Source: JBBQVO01 sp038211505 (lineage in GTDB: Bacteria > Chloroflexota > Dehalococcoidia > DSTF01 > JACRBR01). From it: a stretch of 42,378 bases of DNA. The translations under genes were made by a program, and so were the position numbers. The notes beneath the pieces were generated by a model, which was not told the origin of the DNA, searched no databases, and saw nothing but the letters and a program-made list of their open reading frames with translations. This document shows positions 7,290 through 15,818 of the stretch, in pieces (position 1 is the stretch's first letter; the number at the start of each line of letters is the position of its first letter). Location: positions 1 to 42,378 of the forward strand of contig JBBQVO010000004.1 of NCBI GenBank assembly GCA_038211505.1, read 5' to 3'.

Positions 7290-8273
7290 TTAGTCGTTGC
7301 GGGTGCGGAGGCCGGTGGAGAAGACGCCGAGGCCGGTGGCGGCGATGATCGTGCCGAGCAGCCCGAAGAGGAGCGCGTTCGGCGTTGATGTGCCATCGCC
7401 GGTGGCGGGGAAGGCGCGTCCGGACGGCGCTGGGGCTTCGGGCGGCAAGTGGTGGCCCTGATCGGGTGGCACGGCGCCGAGGACGCTGCTCGTGAGTGTG
7501 GGCGTTGTTTCGACTGTCTGAGATGTCTGTGATGCGATCGGCGTCGCGGTACCGAGGGCGATCACGGGCGTGGTAGTCGGCGGAGTCGCGGGCGTGTTTG
7601 TGGCGGCGGGCGTCGATGTCGCGCTGGTGGTTGTGGTCGTCGCGACGGGCGTGCCTGTTGATGATGTCGGCGACGGCGTGGAGCTCGCGGTGGGCTGAGT
7701 GCTCGAGGTCGCGATCGGCGACGGGGTGTCGGTGGCGGTCGTTTCGGTGGGAGTGGATGTTGGGACGGCGGTGTTCGTTGCCGTCGGTGTTGATGTTGCC
7801 GGCGGCGGCGTGTTCGATGATGTCGCGGTAGCGGTCGCCGTGTTCGTTGGCGTGGCGGCGGCGCAGACGAGATGTTCGGCGAGCACGTCATAGTCGTTGA
7901 CGACGGTGTACTGGCCGGCGCCGCTGCGCTCGTACATGACGATGGTGCCGGATGTGGTGAGCGATCCGCTGCCGGAGCGGGCGTAGAGCAGGTAGTAGTC
8001 CTGGTGGCCGAGGTGGCCGGCGCCGGCATCGAAGTAGAGGGTCTGGTCGATGTGTTCGGCGTTGATCATGACGTCAATGACGATCTTGCGGTCGTCATTG
8101 CCGCCGAAGTATTCCGCCTTCGTGGTCCAGCCTGCGCAGGCGGCGCTATCGGTGACGGTGACGTGGTGGGCGAGGGCGATGCCGGGCCTGGCGACGAAGA
8201 TCGCGGCGCCCGCGACTACGAGCATGACGCCCGCCGCGATTCGTGCCGTTCGGTGCGCGCGTCCCTGCCGCAT
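7290..8273 (-). CDS. Secreted wall-anchored protein with Thr/Pro/Ser-rich stalk
   Basis: A 327-residue exported protein. Residues 1 to about 36 form a signal peptide: an Arg-rich start, a hydrophobic core, then an IALA-H cleavage region. About 110 residues follow that could form a globular domain. Roughly residues 147-270 are almost only Thr, Ser, Pro, Ala and Val in TPT/TST patterns, a probably glycosylated stalk. The C-terminus has FPATG near residue 288, a hydrophobic stretch and a terminal RTR, the arrangement of a sortase sorting signal (LPXTG with Phe first). The start is ATG 8273, with AGGAGG 6 nt upstream; a longer frame to 8339 has no such support. The function of the head domain is unknown. 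Confidence 0.75.
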   Translation of the reverse strand: MRQGRAHRTARIAAGVMLVVAGAAIFVARPGIALAHHVTVTDSAACAGWTTKAEYFGGNDDRKIVIDVMINAEHIDQTLYFDAGAGHLGHQDYYLLYARSGSGSLTTSGTIVMYERSGAGQYTVVNDYDVLAEHLVCAAATPTNTATATATSSNTPPPATSTPTATNTAVPTSTPTETTATDTPSPIATSSTQPTASSTPSPTSSTGTPVATTTTTSATSTPAATNTPATPPTTTPVIALGTATPIASQTSQTVETTPTLTSSVLGAVPPDQGHHLPPEAPAPSGRAFPATGDGTSTPNALLFGLLGTIIAATGLGVFSTGLRTRND

Positions 8274-8374
8274 GTGGTGCCTCCTGCCCAGATCGTTCTG
8301 AATCAGGAGCAGCATGCAGGCGCGGCGGCGGTGCGACAATCAGCGGATGCCCTCGCGGCGGCGGTGAGATCTCC

Positions 8375-9784
8375 TTAGGCGAGCGCGATCGGCGGGGCGG
8401 GGAAGTCGCCGCGCAGCTGTTCGTAGGCGCGCGCCGCCCAGAGGGCGGAGGGCTCGTCCCAGCGGCGGGCGGCGAAGGAGATGCCGACGGGAAGATTGGC
8501 GTCGGTGAGACCGCACGGGACGGAGATGACGGGCTGGCCGGTGAAGTCGAAGATCAAAGTGAACGCGGCAATCCGCGCCGACGAGTCGAACTCCCGCGTG
8601 GACGCGATCGTCGGCGCCGCCACGGGCACCGTCGGTATGGCCAGCACGTCGACGCCCGCCAGCGCCTCATCCGCGCCGCCGCGCCGCATATCGGCGAGCA
8701 CCCGTACCGCCGCGATGTACGTCGTCGCGCTCACGCTCTGGCCAAATACGAGCCTGGCCGCCACACCGGCGCCGAAGTCTTCCTTCCGCGACGGCCAATT
8801 GTCGGCGTGATACGCCGCTGCCTCAGCGAACAGTAGGGGCGCGAACGCTGGAATGATCCGCTGCGGGCCTGCCCAGTCCACTTCGACGAGCGTCGCCCCC
8901 GCTGCCTCGAGATCGGCGAGCGCTTTGCGGGTGAGTTTCTCGACGTCGGGCTCGAGATTCTCCCAGAAGTACTGCTTCGGGACGCCGACGCGGAGGCCGC
9001 GCGGACCGCGCTCGATGTCTTCGAGCATGTCGGGGACGGGCATGTCTTCGGTCGCGGGATCGAGCGGATCGAAGCCGCTGATCGTTTGCATGACGATGGC
9101 GGCGTCGCGGACGGTGCGCGTCAGCGGTCCGGGATGGTCGAGGGTCCACGAGAGCGGAACGGCGCCGTAGAGGCTGGCGCGGCCGTAGGTCGGCATGAAG
9201 CCGACGCAGCCGCAGAAGTGTGCCGGGATGCGAATGCTGCCGCCGGTGTCGCTACCGAGGGTGGCGTAGCCCAGGCCGGCAGCGGTCGCCGCGCCGGAGC
9301 CTCCGGATGAGCCTCCGGGGATGCAATCGAGGTTCCATGGGTTGCGGACAGGGCCAAAATGCGGGTTGTCGGATGTGACGCCGAAGGCGTACTCGTGCAT
9401 GTTGAGTTTGCCGACGCTGATCGCGCCGGCGTCGTTGAGCTTCGTGACGACGGTGGCGTCGAAGTCGGGGATCCAGTCGCCGATGATCTTTGCGCCGGCG
9501 GTGGTGCGGACGCCGTTGGTAGCGAAGAGATCCTTGATGGCGATCGGGACGCCGTGGAGGAGGCCGCGATAGGCGCCGGCGGCGATTTCGTCTTCGGCTA
9601 CGCGTGCCGCTGCGAGCGCTTGCTCGCCGGTGACGGTGATGAAGGCGTTGAGCTGGGGGTTGAGACGGGCGATGCGATCGAGGACGGCCTGCGTCACCTC
9701 GACGGGGCTGACCTCTTTGAACGCGATCTGCTGCGCAATATCTTCGAGCGGCAGCAGGCAGAGATCGGTCGATATGGTCGTCAT
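8375..9784 (-). CDS. Amidase signature family hydrolase
   Basis: A 469-residue amidase signature enzyme, with the Ser-Ser-Lys triad readable as Lys84 (IAIKDLF), Ser159 (PGGSSGGS) and Ser183 (GSDTGGSIRIPA). The family includes GatA, which amidates Glu-tRNA(Gln), and many catabolic amidases. No gatB or gatC is nearby and the C-terminal part is not clearly GatA-like, so a stand-alone amide or ester hydrolase is more likely. The start is ATG 9784, with GGAGG 5 nt upstream. The open frame continues to 10063, but that extension is Arg-rich and not protein-like. Substrate unknown. The 9785-10033 stretch upstream shows no gene. Confidence 0.88.
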   Translation of the reverse strand: MTTISTDLCLLPLEDIAQQIAFKEVSPVEVTQAVLDRIARLNPQLNAFITVTGEQALAAARVAEDEIAAGAYRGLLHGVPIAIKDLFATNGVRTTAGAKIIGDWIPDFDATVVTKLNDAGAISVGKLNMHEYAFGVTSDNPHFGPVRNPWNLDCIPGGSSGGSGAATAAGLGYATLGSDTGGSIRIPAHFCGCVGFMPTYGRASLYGAVPLSWTLDHPGPLTRTVRDAAIVMQTISGFDPLDPATEDMPVPDMLEDIERGPRGLRVGVPKQYFWENLEPDVEKLTRKALADLEAAGATLVEVDWAGPQRIIPAFAPLLFAEAAAYHADNWPSRKEDFGAGVAARLVFGQSVSATTYIAAVRVLADMRRGGADEALAGVDVLAIPTVPVAAPTIASTREFDSSARIAAFTLIFDFTGQPVISVPCGLTDANLPVGISFAARRWDEPSALWAARAYEQLRGDFPAPPIALA

Positions 9785-10033
9785 GCGATCCTCCACGAAT
9801 GGAAATGCGCCGGTTGACCGGCATCGGCCGCGCGCGTTTATCTTACGGGCTCGGCTCGCGCCGCGCGATCTCTGGCCCGATGCAGCAGTTGTCAGGTGCG
9901 CAGGTGAGGCCGATGAGAGAGCTGCCGTCTGACGGCTGCACCTCGAGACGAGCGCGGCGACGGCGTATCGATTCCATCTACGGGCATCGGATTCGCGGCG
10001 GATGATCGAACCCAATAATTGCGTCTGTCGCCT

Positions 10034-10039
10034 TAAACT
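10034..10039 (+). promoter_or_regulatory. Candidate -10 box TAAACT for the receiver gene pair
   Basis: TAAACT precedes an ATG at 10045 by 5 nt and the more likely GTG start at 10096 by about 56 nt. It would give a leader carrying the GGAGG at 10083-10087. No clear -35. Confidence 0.35.
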
Positions 10040-10095
10040 GATACATGATCTATGCACCGCCACTGTGCAAACCGAAACACACGGAGGATTGCGTC

Positions 10096-10431
10096 GTGGC
10101 CCGGATCCTGCTTATCGAGAACGATGTGCCGCGGTTGCGCCTGATGGGGTGGGGACTGATCGAAGAAGGGTTTGATGTCGTCGTCGCGCGCAGCGCTGAC
10201 GAGGCGATCGGACGTATTGAGTCATTGGGCCCAGCCGTTATCATCTTTAACACGACCCTCGACGTTGAATCGAAACGCGCGTGCGTGCTTGAGTTGCGGC
10301 GCAAGTCGCCGGACGTGCGGATCATTGACGTTTCGGACGACCCGGACGTAAGCGCGGGCGCGGACGCGCTGCTAATCGAGCCGGTGACGATCGCCGATCT
10401 CGCGAAGCAAATTCACGCCTGGATGGCGTAA
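10096..10431 (+). CDS. Degenerate (Asp-less) response-regulator receiver protein, first of two
   Basis: A 111-residue stand-alone CheY-like domain: ARILLIEND at the N-terminus, then a strand-helix pattern to a final helix IADLAKQIHAWMA. The position that normally carries the phosphoacceptor Asp (end of strand 3, usually DLxLP) reads VIIFNTTLD, with Asn. The switch Lys near the end is replaced in LLIEPVT. It therefore cannot be phosphorylated in the normal way and may be a constitutive or ligand-responsive partner. The start chosen is GTG 10096, with GGAGG 8 nt upstream. A reading from ATG 10045 would add 17 residues with no receiver counterpart. It has no output domain. Its likely paralogue follows 49 bp downstream. 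Confidence 0.75.
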   Translation: MARILLIENDVPRLRLMGWGLIEEGFDVVVARSADEAIGRIESLGPAVIIFNTTLDVESKRACVLELRRKSPDVRIIDVSDDPDVSAGADALLIEPVTIADLAKQIHAWMA

Positions 10432-10480
10432 CAGCGGTGCGGTTGGGTACCCTCGCACGCGGTTGGTGGAGAGTGCTGGC

Positions 10481-10846
10481 GTGAAGAATGACCTGATGCC
10501 GACCGTGCTGCTTGTCGAAGCAGAGACCTCGCTTATGCAACGCATGGGGTGGATTCTACTCGAAGCGGGATACGTGACGGCGCGCGTGCCGTTTGCGGCT
10601 GACGTTCCTCCGAAACTCCGGACGTTTTCGCCGGATGTGATCGTGATGAACAACGAGCACGCGGATGCCGCGCGCCGTGAGATGATTTCGTTGTTCCGGA
10701 CGACGCTGCCGAGTGTGCGGGTCATCGACGTGCATGCGGCCGGGCATACGGTCGTGCGCGATCACGAGACGGGCGCGGACAGCTATTTGCATTTTCCGTT
10801 CGACGCGGATGATCTGGTGAGCGCGATCGAACAGGTGGCGTCGTGA
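10481..10846 (+). CDS. Degenerate (Asp-less) response-regulator receiver protein, second of two
   Basis: A 121-residue receiver-like protein with VLLVEAE near the N-terminus and DVIVMNNEH where strand 3 should end in Asp, so Asn replaces the phosphoacceptor again. The usual switch Lys is absent (YLHFPFDADDL). MGWxLxExG(Y/F) after the first strand is shared with the upstream protein, suggesting duplication followed by divergence. The start used is GTG 10481, with GGAGAG 7 nt upstream; TTG 10463 and ATG 10496 are alternatives. No kinase or output protein is adjacent. A role in protein-protein signalling is inference. Confidence 0.72.
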   Translation: MKNDLMPTVLLVEAETSLMQRMGWILLEAGYVTARVPFAADVPPKLRTFSPDVIVMNNEHADAARREMISLFRTTLPSVRVIDVHAAGHTVVRDHETGADSYLHFPFDADDLVSAIEQVAS

Positions 10847-10893
10847 CCCCGCCGTTCTTGGACACTCCGGAAGCGCCAACGCGGGCGCTTCTC

Positions 10894-10899
10894 TAAACT
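10894..10899 (+). promoter_or_regulatory. Candidate -10 box TAAACT, leaderless start for the methyltransferase
   Basis: TAAACT ends 6 nt before the ATG at 10906. No Shine-Dalgarno sequence lies in between. No clear -35. Confidence 0.4.
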
Positions 10900-10905
10900 G
10901 AACGC

Positions 10906-11667
10906 ATGCCGTGGGATCCTGCGCAGTACCGGAAGTTTGCAGACGAACGCGCGGCGCCGTTTGAGGATCTGTTTCGCCTGATCGATGCGCGCGCCGGGCT
11001 GCACGTCATCGATCTTGGGTGCGGGACGGGCGAGCTGACGGCGCTGCTCGCGGAGCGGTTGCCGGAGAGCGACGTGCTCGGCGTCGACGCGTCGGCGGAG
11101 ATGTTGGGCGAGGCGCGGCGGCTCGAGCGGCTGGGCTTGCGGTTCGAGTCGCGGGCGATCGAGGAGATCGACGGCTCGTGGGACGTCGTGTTCTCGAACG
11201 CGGCGCTGCAATGGGTTGACGATCATCGAACGCTGATCCCGTCGCTCTTCACGCGCGTGCGTCCGGGAGGGCAGATCGTCGTCCAGATGCCATCGAACCA
11301 ACGGCAGCTGCCACATCGCCTGATCGCCGAGGTTGCGGGCGAGTCGCCGTTCCGCGAGTCACTCGACGGATGGACGCGCGCGACGGCTGTGCTGCCGATC
11401 GACGAATATGCGACCTTGCTCCATGACGCCGGCGCGACCGGGATCACGGTTTTCGAGAAGGTCTATCCACACGCGATGAGCGGGATCGATGCGCTCGTCG
11501 AATGGTCGGCGGGGACGGCGATGGTGCCGTACTTCGAGCGGATGCCGCCGGAGATACGGGCGGAGTTTGTGGCGCGATATCGGGCGCAACTGGCGAAACG
11601 CATTCCGGCGGGGCCGCTGATGTACCCGTTCCGGCGGACACTCTTTGCGGCGCGGCAACCGGGGTAG
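10906..11667 (+). CDS. tam: Trans-aconitate 2-methyltransferase-like SAM methyltransferase
   Basis: A 253-residue class I methyltransferase. The start MPWDPAQYRKFADER matches the W-(D/N)-P-x-x-Y opening of trans-aconitate methyltransferase. Motif I is VIDLGCGTGE (about residues 34-43), followed by GVDAS and SNAALQWVDDH, both usual for Tam. Tam methyl-esterifies trans-aconitate, a spontaneous inhibitor of aconitase. No citric-acid-cycle gene is adjacent. The start lacks a Shine-Dalgarno sequence and is placed by homology and by the -10-like TAAACT just upstream. Substrate specificity is inferred from family resemblance. Confidence 0.8.
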   Translation: MPWDPAQYRKFADERAAPFEDLFRLIDARAGLHVIDLGCGTGELTALLAERLPESDVLGVDASAEMLGEARRLERLGLRFESRAIEEIDGSWDVVFSNAALQWVDDHRTLIPSLFTRVRPGGQIVVQMPSNQRQLPHRLIAEVAGESPFRESLDGWTRATAVLPIDEYATLLHDAGATGITVFEKVYPHAMSGIDALVEWSAGTAMVPYFERMPPEIRAEFVARYRAQLAKRIPAGPLMYPFRRTLFAARQPG

Positions 11668-11702
11668 CGAGTCTTCGCTTCGCTTCCGTGCGGCGCGGCG
11701 CT

Positions 11703-11708
11703 TACAAT
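11703..11708 (+). promoter_or_regulatory. Candidate -10 box TACAAT upstream of the lipocalin-like gene
   Basis: TACAAT 46 bp before the ATG at 11754 would give a leader of about 40 nt that contains GAGGAG. The -35 is not recognisable. Confidence 0.35.
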
Positions 11709-11753
11709 GGCGCGCTTACCACGCCGCATTTCGCACGACTGTGAGGAGACGCG

Positions 11754-12887
11754 ATGCTGACGCCGCTCGACGACTATCTGGTGCACCAGACGCCCTACCC
11801 GGTGAATCAGGTCTACACGAGCGACCGGAACTTTTACGATCGCTATTTCTACGGCGCCTATACGACGGACGGCAGCGCGTACCTGATGATCGCGTTCGGC
11901 GCATATCCGAATGTCGGCGTGATGGATGCGTTCGCGACGGCTGTGATCGACGGCAAGACGCAGTACATCGTGCGCGGGTCGCGGACGCTGGGCTACGACC
12001 GGATGGACACGCAGGTAGGGCCGATCAGGATCGAGATCGAAGAGCCGCTGCGGCGGGCGCGATTGCAATGCGAGGCCAACGACTCGGGGTTGGCGTTCGA
12101 CATGCAGTTCGAGTCGATCATCGCGCCTTTCGAGGAGCCGCACTTTCTGCGAACGGCCGGCAATCGGACCGTGATGGACTACACGCGGATGACGCAGCAT
12201 GGACGTTGGTCGGGGACGTTTACCGCGGGCGGCCGGACATACGAGGTCGACCCGGCGACGTGGTGGGGCGTGCGCGATCACTCGTGGGGCATCCGTCCCG
12301 TCGGCGGTGGCGACGGGCCCGTGGCGCCGCCGCCGAACGCGGGGCCGGCCGGATTCTACTGGGTGTGGTCGCCAGTGCAGTTCGACGATCGCTGCTTCAT
12401 GTACACGGTCAGTGAGGAGCCGGACGGGCAGCGTTGGCACTCGGCGGCGGAGTTTCGGTACTCAGAGAAGGCGGGGAATCCGCCGGAGCCGCTGCTGGTC
12501 GCGGAGCATGACTTCAAACTCCAGCCGGGGACGCGGCTGTGGCAGTCGGGCAGCATGATCGTCGTGCGGGCGGACGGCACGCGCGCGAAGCTGACGATGA
12601 CCCCAAAGGCGAGGCTATATATGGCTGGCGGCGGCTATTCGTATCTTGGTGGTTGGCGCCACGGACAATATCACGGCCCGCTCGTGGTCGAGACGGAGAC
12701 GTGGGATCTGACGGATCCGGAGACGGTGAAGAAGGCGGGCGTGCACACGCAGACGATCTGCGACTACACCGTCGAGGGCATTGACGGAATCGGCACGGGG
12801 CACGGGATCTTCGAGTTTCTGTTGCTTGGGGCATATCTGCCGTACGGCTTGAAGACGTGGGCGGACGTGGCGCCGGCTTCGTCATAA
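11754..12887 (+). CDS. Conserved lipocalin/CrtC-like protein, function unknown
   Basis: A 377-residue soluble protein rich in aromatic residues and predicted beta strands. The most striking segment is WWGVRDHSWGIRP (about residues 177-189). This resembles the conserved core of the AttH/CrtC (carotenoid hydratase-like) beta-barrel superfamily and of actinobacterial and chloroflexal DUFs with the same RDHSWG motif. Such barrels bind or modify hydrophobic substrates, but no reaction can be assigned. No signal peptide is seen. The start is ATG 11754, with GAGGAG a few bases upstream. It is monocistronic; the neighbours are a methyltransferase and, convergent, a site-2 protease. Confidence 0.65.
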   Translation: MLTPLDDYLVHQTPYPVNQVYTSDRNFYDRYFYGAYTTDGSAYLMIAFGAYPNVGVMDAFATAVIDGKTQYIVRGSRTLGYDRMDTQVGPIRIEIEEPLRRARLQCEANDSGLAFDMQFESIIAPFEEPHFLRTAGNRTVMDYTRMTQHGRWSGTFTAGGRTYEVDPATWWGVRDHSWGIRPVGGGDGPVAPPPNAGPAGFYWVWSPVQFDDRCFMYTVSEEPDGQRWHSAAEFRYSEKAGNPPEPLLVAEHDFKLQPGTRLWQSGSMIVVRADGTRAKLTMTPKARLYMAGGGYSYLGGWRHGQYHGPLVVETETWDLTDPETVKKAGVHTQTICDYTVEGIDGIGTGHGIFEFLLLGAYLPYGLKTWADVAPASS

Positions 12888-12906
12888 CCCTCGCGCGATC
12901 CGTCGT

Positions 12907-12940
12907 GTGGCGGCCGCAAAATCTGCTTTCGCGCCGCCAC
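12907..12940. repeat. Hairpin after the lipocalin-like gene
   Basis: GTGGCGGC (12907-12914) pairs with GCCGCCAC (12933-12940) across an 18-nt loop, 20 bp after the stop codon. It has no T tract, so it may stabilise the mRNA 3' end rather than act as an intrinsic terminator. The remaining 12941-13143 sequence shows nothing recognisable. Confidence 0.35.
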
Positions 12941-13143
12941 GCCTGCTCTTCGACAACTCCAACCACGCGATCGCGAACGTCACGGTCGTAAAGGAACAGA
13001 GCCGGCAGGACGAGACTGCGTCGGCAGACGGACGGCTCGTACACGTTCCCGCCGGGCGTGCTCGACATTCGACAAGTTCGGCGACACGATTGTGACATCG
13101 CGGAAGCTCCGCGCTCGTTGCCGGCGAGCGGACGGCAGCCCGC

Positions 13144-14346
13144 TTACGGGCGAGGCGACGTTTCTGGCGGTGCTCCAGAACCTGCGGCCGTACCGGCAGC
13201 AGCGATTACGGCGTCGTCCGTGCTGTTGCCGTCGGTGAGGTCGCGGCGGACCTGGATGAAGCGCATGACGTCGGCGCGGTCGAGGATGCCGAGCAGCTCG
13301 CGGCCTTGCACGACGGGGAGCTGGTTGACGTCGTGCTCGGCCATCAGTTGCAGCACGGTCGTGAGATTCTCTTCGGGCTTGACGGTGTGGAGGCGGGACG
13401 CGGGCGTCATCGCGCGATAGACGCTCGTCGTCGGCCAGTCGTGCCGCGGCAGGTCGCGGATGTCGCTGAGGGTGATCAGCCCGGCGAAGTCGCCGGCGGC
13501 GATGACGGCGAAGCAGCGGGCGTTGCGCTTGAGCACGTGATCGTGGACGAGCTCCTCGACGTTGACATCGGGCGCGACGGAGTCGACGTTGGTGCGGATG
13601 ACGTCGCGGACGTGAATGCCGCTGAGGGTGGTATCGATGAGCAACTGCTCGTAGCTGGCGGTTGAGGCGTTGCGGAGGAAGAAGCCGATGAAGAGCAGCC
13701 AGAGGCCGCCGATGTTCTGGAAGAAGATCGATTCGGCGATGCCGGCGGCCATGACGAGGTAGGCGATCCAGACGCCGACGTGCGAGGCGAGTCGCGTCGC
13801 GCGCAAGCGGTTGTGGTTGCGCGCCCAGACGATCGATCGGAAGACGCGGCCGCCATCGAGCGGGAAGCCGGGGAGCATGTTGAAGAGGGCGAGCGAGCCG
13901 TTGATCAGGGCGAGATTGCCGCTGATGCCGGCGACGCCATCGCTCGTCGAGCGGAGGGCGAACCAGACGGCGGCGAAGATGATCGCGAGGGCGGCGCTGG
14001 TGAGGGGGCCGACGATGGCGATGCGGAACTCGAGCGCGGCGCTATCGGGCTCGCGCGTGAGGTTGGAAACGCCGCCGAAGATGAAGAGTGTAATGTTGCG
14101 CACGGGGAGGCCGCTGCGGTTGGAGACGACGGCGTGCGAGAGTTCGTGGGCGAGGACGGAGAGGAAGAAGACGCCGGCGACGAGTCCGCCGCCGATCCAC
14201 TTCTGCGTCTCGGACCACTGGGGGTAGAACTGGTCGAAGACGCCGGTAGCGAAGGAGTAGGTGACGACGAGGAAGATGAAGATCCAACTCCAATGGACGC
14301 CAATATCGACGCCGAAGACGCGGCCGATCTTGAATGAGCTCGCCAT
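13144..14346 (-). CDS. Site-2 protease family zinc metalloprotease with CBS domains
   Basis: A 400-residue membrane protease of peptidase family M50. The zinc site is HELSH (His67, Glu68, His71), within a hydrophobic segment. The third ligand is in NMLPGFPLDGGR (Asp164). Several transmembrane helices lie between residues 15 and 220. Residues of about 245-370 form two CBS motifs, ending in LLGILDRADV, which in this subfamily may sense adenine nucleotides. Site-2 proteases cut transmembrane anti-sigma factors or other membrane substrates. The start is ATG 14346; no good Shine-Dalgarno sequence precedes it. The frame stays open far upstream, but only as the antisense of the next gene. Substrate unknown. 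Confidence 0.9.
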   Translation of the reverse strand: MASSFKIGRVFGVDIGVHWSWIFIFLVVTYSFATGVFDQFYPQWSETQKWIGGGLVAGVFFLSVLAHELSHAVVSNRSGLPVRNITLFIFGGVSNLTREPDSAALEFRIAIVGPLTSAALAIIFAAVWFALRSTSDGVAGISGNLALINGSLALFNMLPGFPLDGGRVFRSIVWARNHNRLRATRLASHVGVWIAYLVMAAGIAESIFFQNIGGLWLLFIGFFLRNASTASYEQLLIDTTLSGIHVRDVIRTNVDSVAPDVNVEELVHDHVLKRNARCFAVIAAGDFAGLITLSDIRDLPRHDWPTTSVYRAMTPASRLHTVKPEENLTTVLQLMAEHDVNQLPVVQGRELLGILDRADVMRFIQVRRDLTDGNSTDDAVIAAAGTAAGSGAPPETSPRP

Positions 14347-14372
14347 GGGTTCATGATACTGCGCGGGGCGAT

Positions 14373-14417
14373 CGGTGGAGGGTGGAAGCTGGAGGGTGGA
14401 GGGTGGAGGGTGGAGGC
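14373..14417. repeat. Tandem GGGTGGA heptamers
   Basis: About five imperfect copies of GGTGGAG(G) run in a row in the 113-bp gap between the protease and decarboxylase genes. Purine/GGA-rich tandem tracts like this are prone to slippage. No gene lies here. Confidence 0.6.
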
Positions 14418-14459
14418 AGCCCGACATCAAAGGGCAAGCAGCAAACAGCAAAGTGAGAC

Positions 14460-15710
14460 TCAGCGTTGTAACGCGGATACGTCGTCGCCGTACGTTGCGG
14501 GTGTGGCGCTGGCGCCGGTCGTGCTGGTGACGGCGGTGCGGAGGTCGGCGATGAATTCGTCGACGTTGAGGGCGTGGCGGGGGCTCGCCATCAGGTGTAG
14601 CGACGGCGGGCCGTCCTGGCGGTCGAAGTGCCAGCCGCGCGCGGTCAGCGCATCGCCGACGGCGAAGATGTCTTGGTCGTCGGAGCCGACGGCCACCACC
14701 GTCATCTCGGGCTCGCCCCAGATGCGCAGGCCGGGCGTCGAGCGGACGCCGGCGATCAGCCGCTGCGTCGCATCCATCGTCTGACGCGCGAGGCGGATGT
14801 AGCCTTCTTCGCCGAGATACTGCATGACGGCCCACGCCGCGCCGATCGGCGCCGCCGGCTTCGTGCCCTGGAATCCTTGCGAGCCGTAGATGCCGCCGGG
14901 CCAATCGCTGAACGAGAACACCTGGTGGCGAAGATTCGTCTTCGGACGGTGCAGGAGCACGGACGCGCCCTTGATGCTGTAGCCGTACTTGTGCACGTCG
15001 GCGGAGATCGACGTCACGCCGGGGACGCGAAAGTCCCATGGCTTCACATCGAAGCCCGCGCGCTCGAGAAACGGCAGCATGAAGCCGCCTAGGCAGGCGT
15101 CGACGTGAAACGGGATGCCGGCGTCCGCCGCGACGGCCGCCATTTCCGGGATCGGATCGATCATCCCGAACGGATAGTTCGGCGCGCTGCCGACGATCAG
15201 CATCGTGTCGTCGGTGATCATCGGTGCGACGACATCGCCATGGGTGCGAAGGTCATCGCCGAGCGGCATCTGCACGATCTCGACGTCGAGCAGATGCGCG
15301 GCTTTGTAGAACGCCGGATGCGCCGTGCGCGGCACGATGACTCGTCCGTGTGCGATGCCACGCTCGGCGCGCGCCTTGTCGCGCGCCGTCTTCACGGCAG
15401 TGAAGATCGACTCGGTGCCGCCCGATGTCATGGTGCCGCCCGCATCGTCGGCGCCATGCATCAGATCAACGGCGATGGCGACGACGTCGCGCTGCATTTC
15501 CTTCAGCGACGGGAAGACGAAGGGGTTGAGCGCGTTCTCGAGCAGCGTATGGCCGGCGGCGGCGCGCAGCACGTCGTCTACATCGGGGCCGGCGTTGTAG
15601 ATAAGGCCCCACGTGCGGGCGTTGTGATAGTCGCCGTCGTGCACCTGGAGCGCCCGCAGCCGCTCCATCACCTCGTCGAGCGAGGATCCCTTCTCTGGTA
15701 GCGCTTTCAT
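14460..15710 (-). CDS. PLP-dependent group II decarboxylase / sphingosine-1-phosphate-lyase-like
   Basis: A 416-residue fold-type I PLP enzyme. Key sites are GGTESIF (residues 97-103, phosphate contact), HVDACLGGF (His202, Asp204) and SADVHKYGY, where Lys241 should bind PLP. This combination matches the sphingosine-1-phosphate lyase/glutamate-decarboxylase-like branch. Bacterial members may cleave phosphorylated long-chain bases or decarboxylate amino acids. Eukaryotic lyases have an N-terminal membrane helix that is absent here, so the enzyme is cytosolic. The start is ATG 15710, with GGAGGTGA 6 nt upstream. No sphingolipid synthesis gene is adjacent, so the substrate is open. Confidence 0.82.
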   Translation of the reverse strand: MKALPEKGSSLDEVMERLRALQVHDGDYHNARTWGLIYNAGPDVDDVLRAAAGHTLLENALNPFVFPSLKEMQRDVVAIAVDLMHGADDAGGTMTSGGTESIFTAVKTARDKARAERGIAHGRVIVPRTAHPAFYKAAHLLDVEIVQMPLGDDLRTHGDVVAPMITDDTMLIVGSAPNYPFGMIDPIPEMAAVAADAGIPFHVDACLGGFMLPFLERAGFDVKPWDFRVPGVTSISADVHKYGYSIKGASVLLHRPKTNLRHQVFSFSDWPGGIYGSQGFQGTKPAAPIGAAWAVMQYLGEEGYIRLARQTMDATQRLIAGVRSTPGLRIWGEPEMTVVAVGSDDQDIFAVGDALTARGWHFDRQDGPPSLHLMASPRHALNVDEFIADLRTAVTSTTGASATPATYGDDVSALQR

Positions 15711-15818
15711 GTCCGTTCACCTCCGCGTCCGCGCAGGGTAGCGCGTCGGCGTCTCCCGCGGGACGTTGCCGCGGCCTGGCGGGCGTGGCATCTTGCTGCG
15801 ACAGGAGGATCGCGCCGC

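Noticed and set aside
7562..8029. A 155-codon minus-strand frame with Pro/Arg-rich repeats
   Set aside because: It is an alternative-frame reading of the Thr/Pro/Ser stalk of the surface protein.
14373..14417. A CRISPR array
   Set aside because: The repeats are 7-mers with no spacers; no cas gene is in the window.
13144..15039. A fusion of the site-2 protease with a 230-residue N-terminal domain
   Set aside because: The upstream part of the frame is antisense-like content across the decarboxylase gene and a repeat-rich gap. The protease begins normally at MASSFK, 14346.
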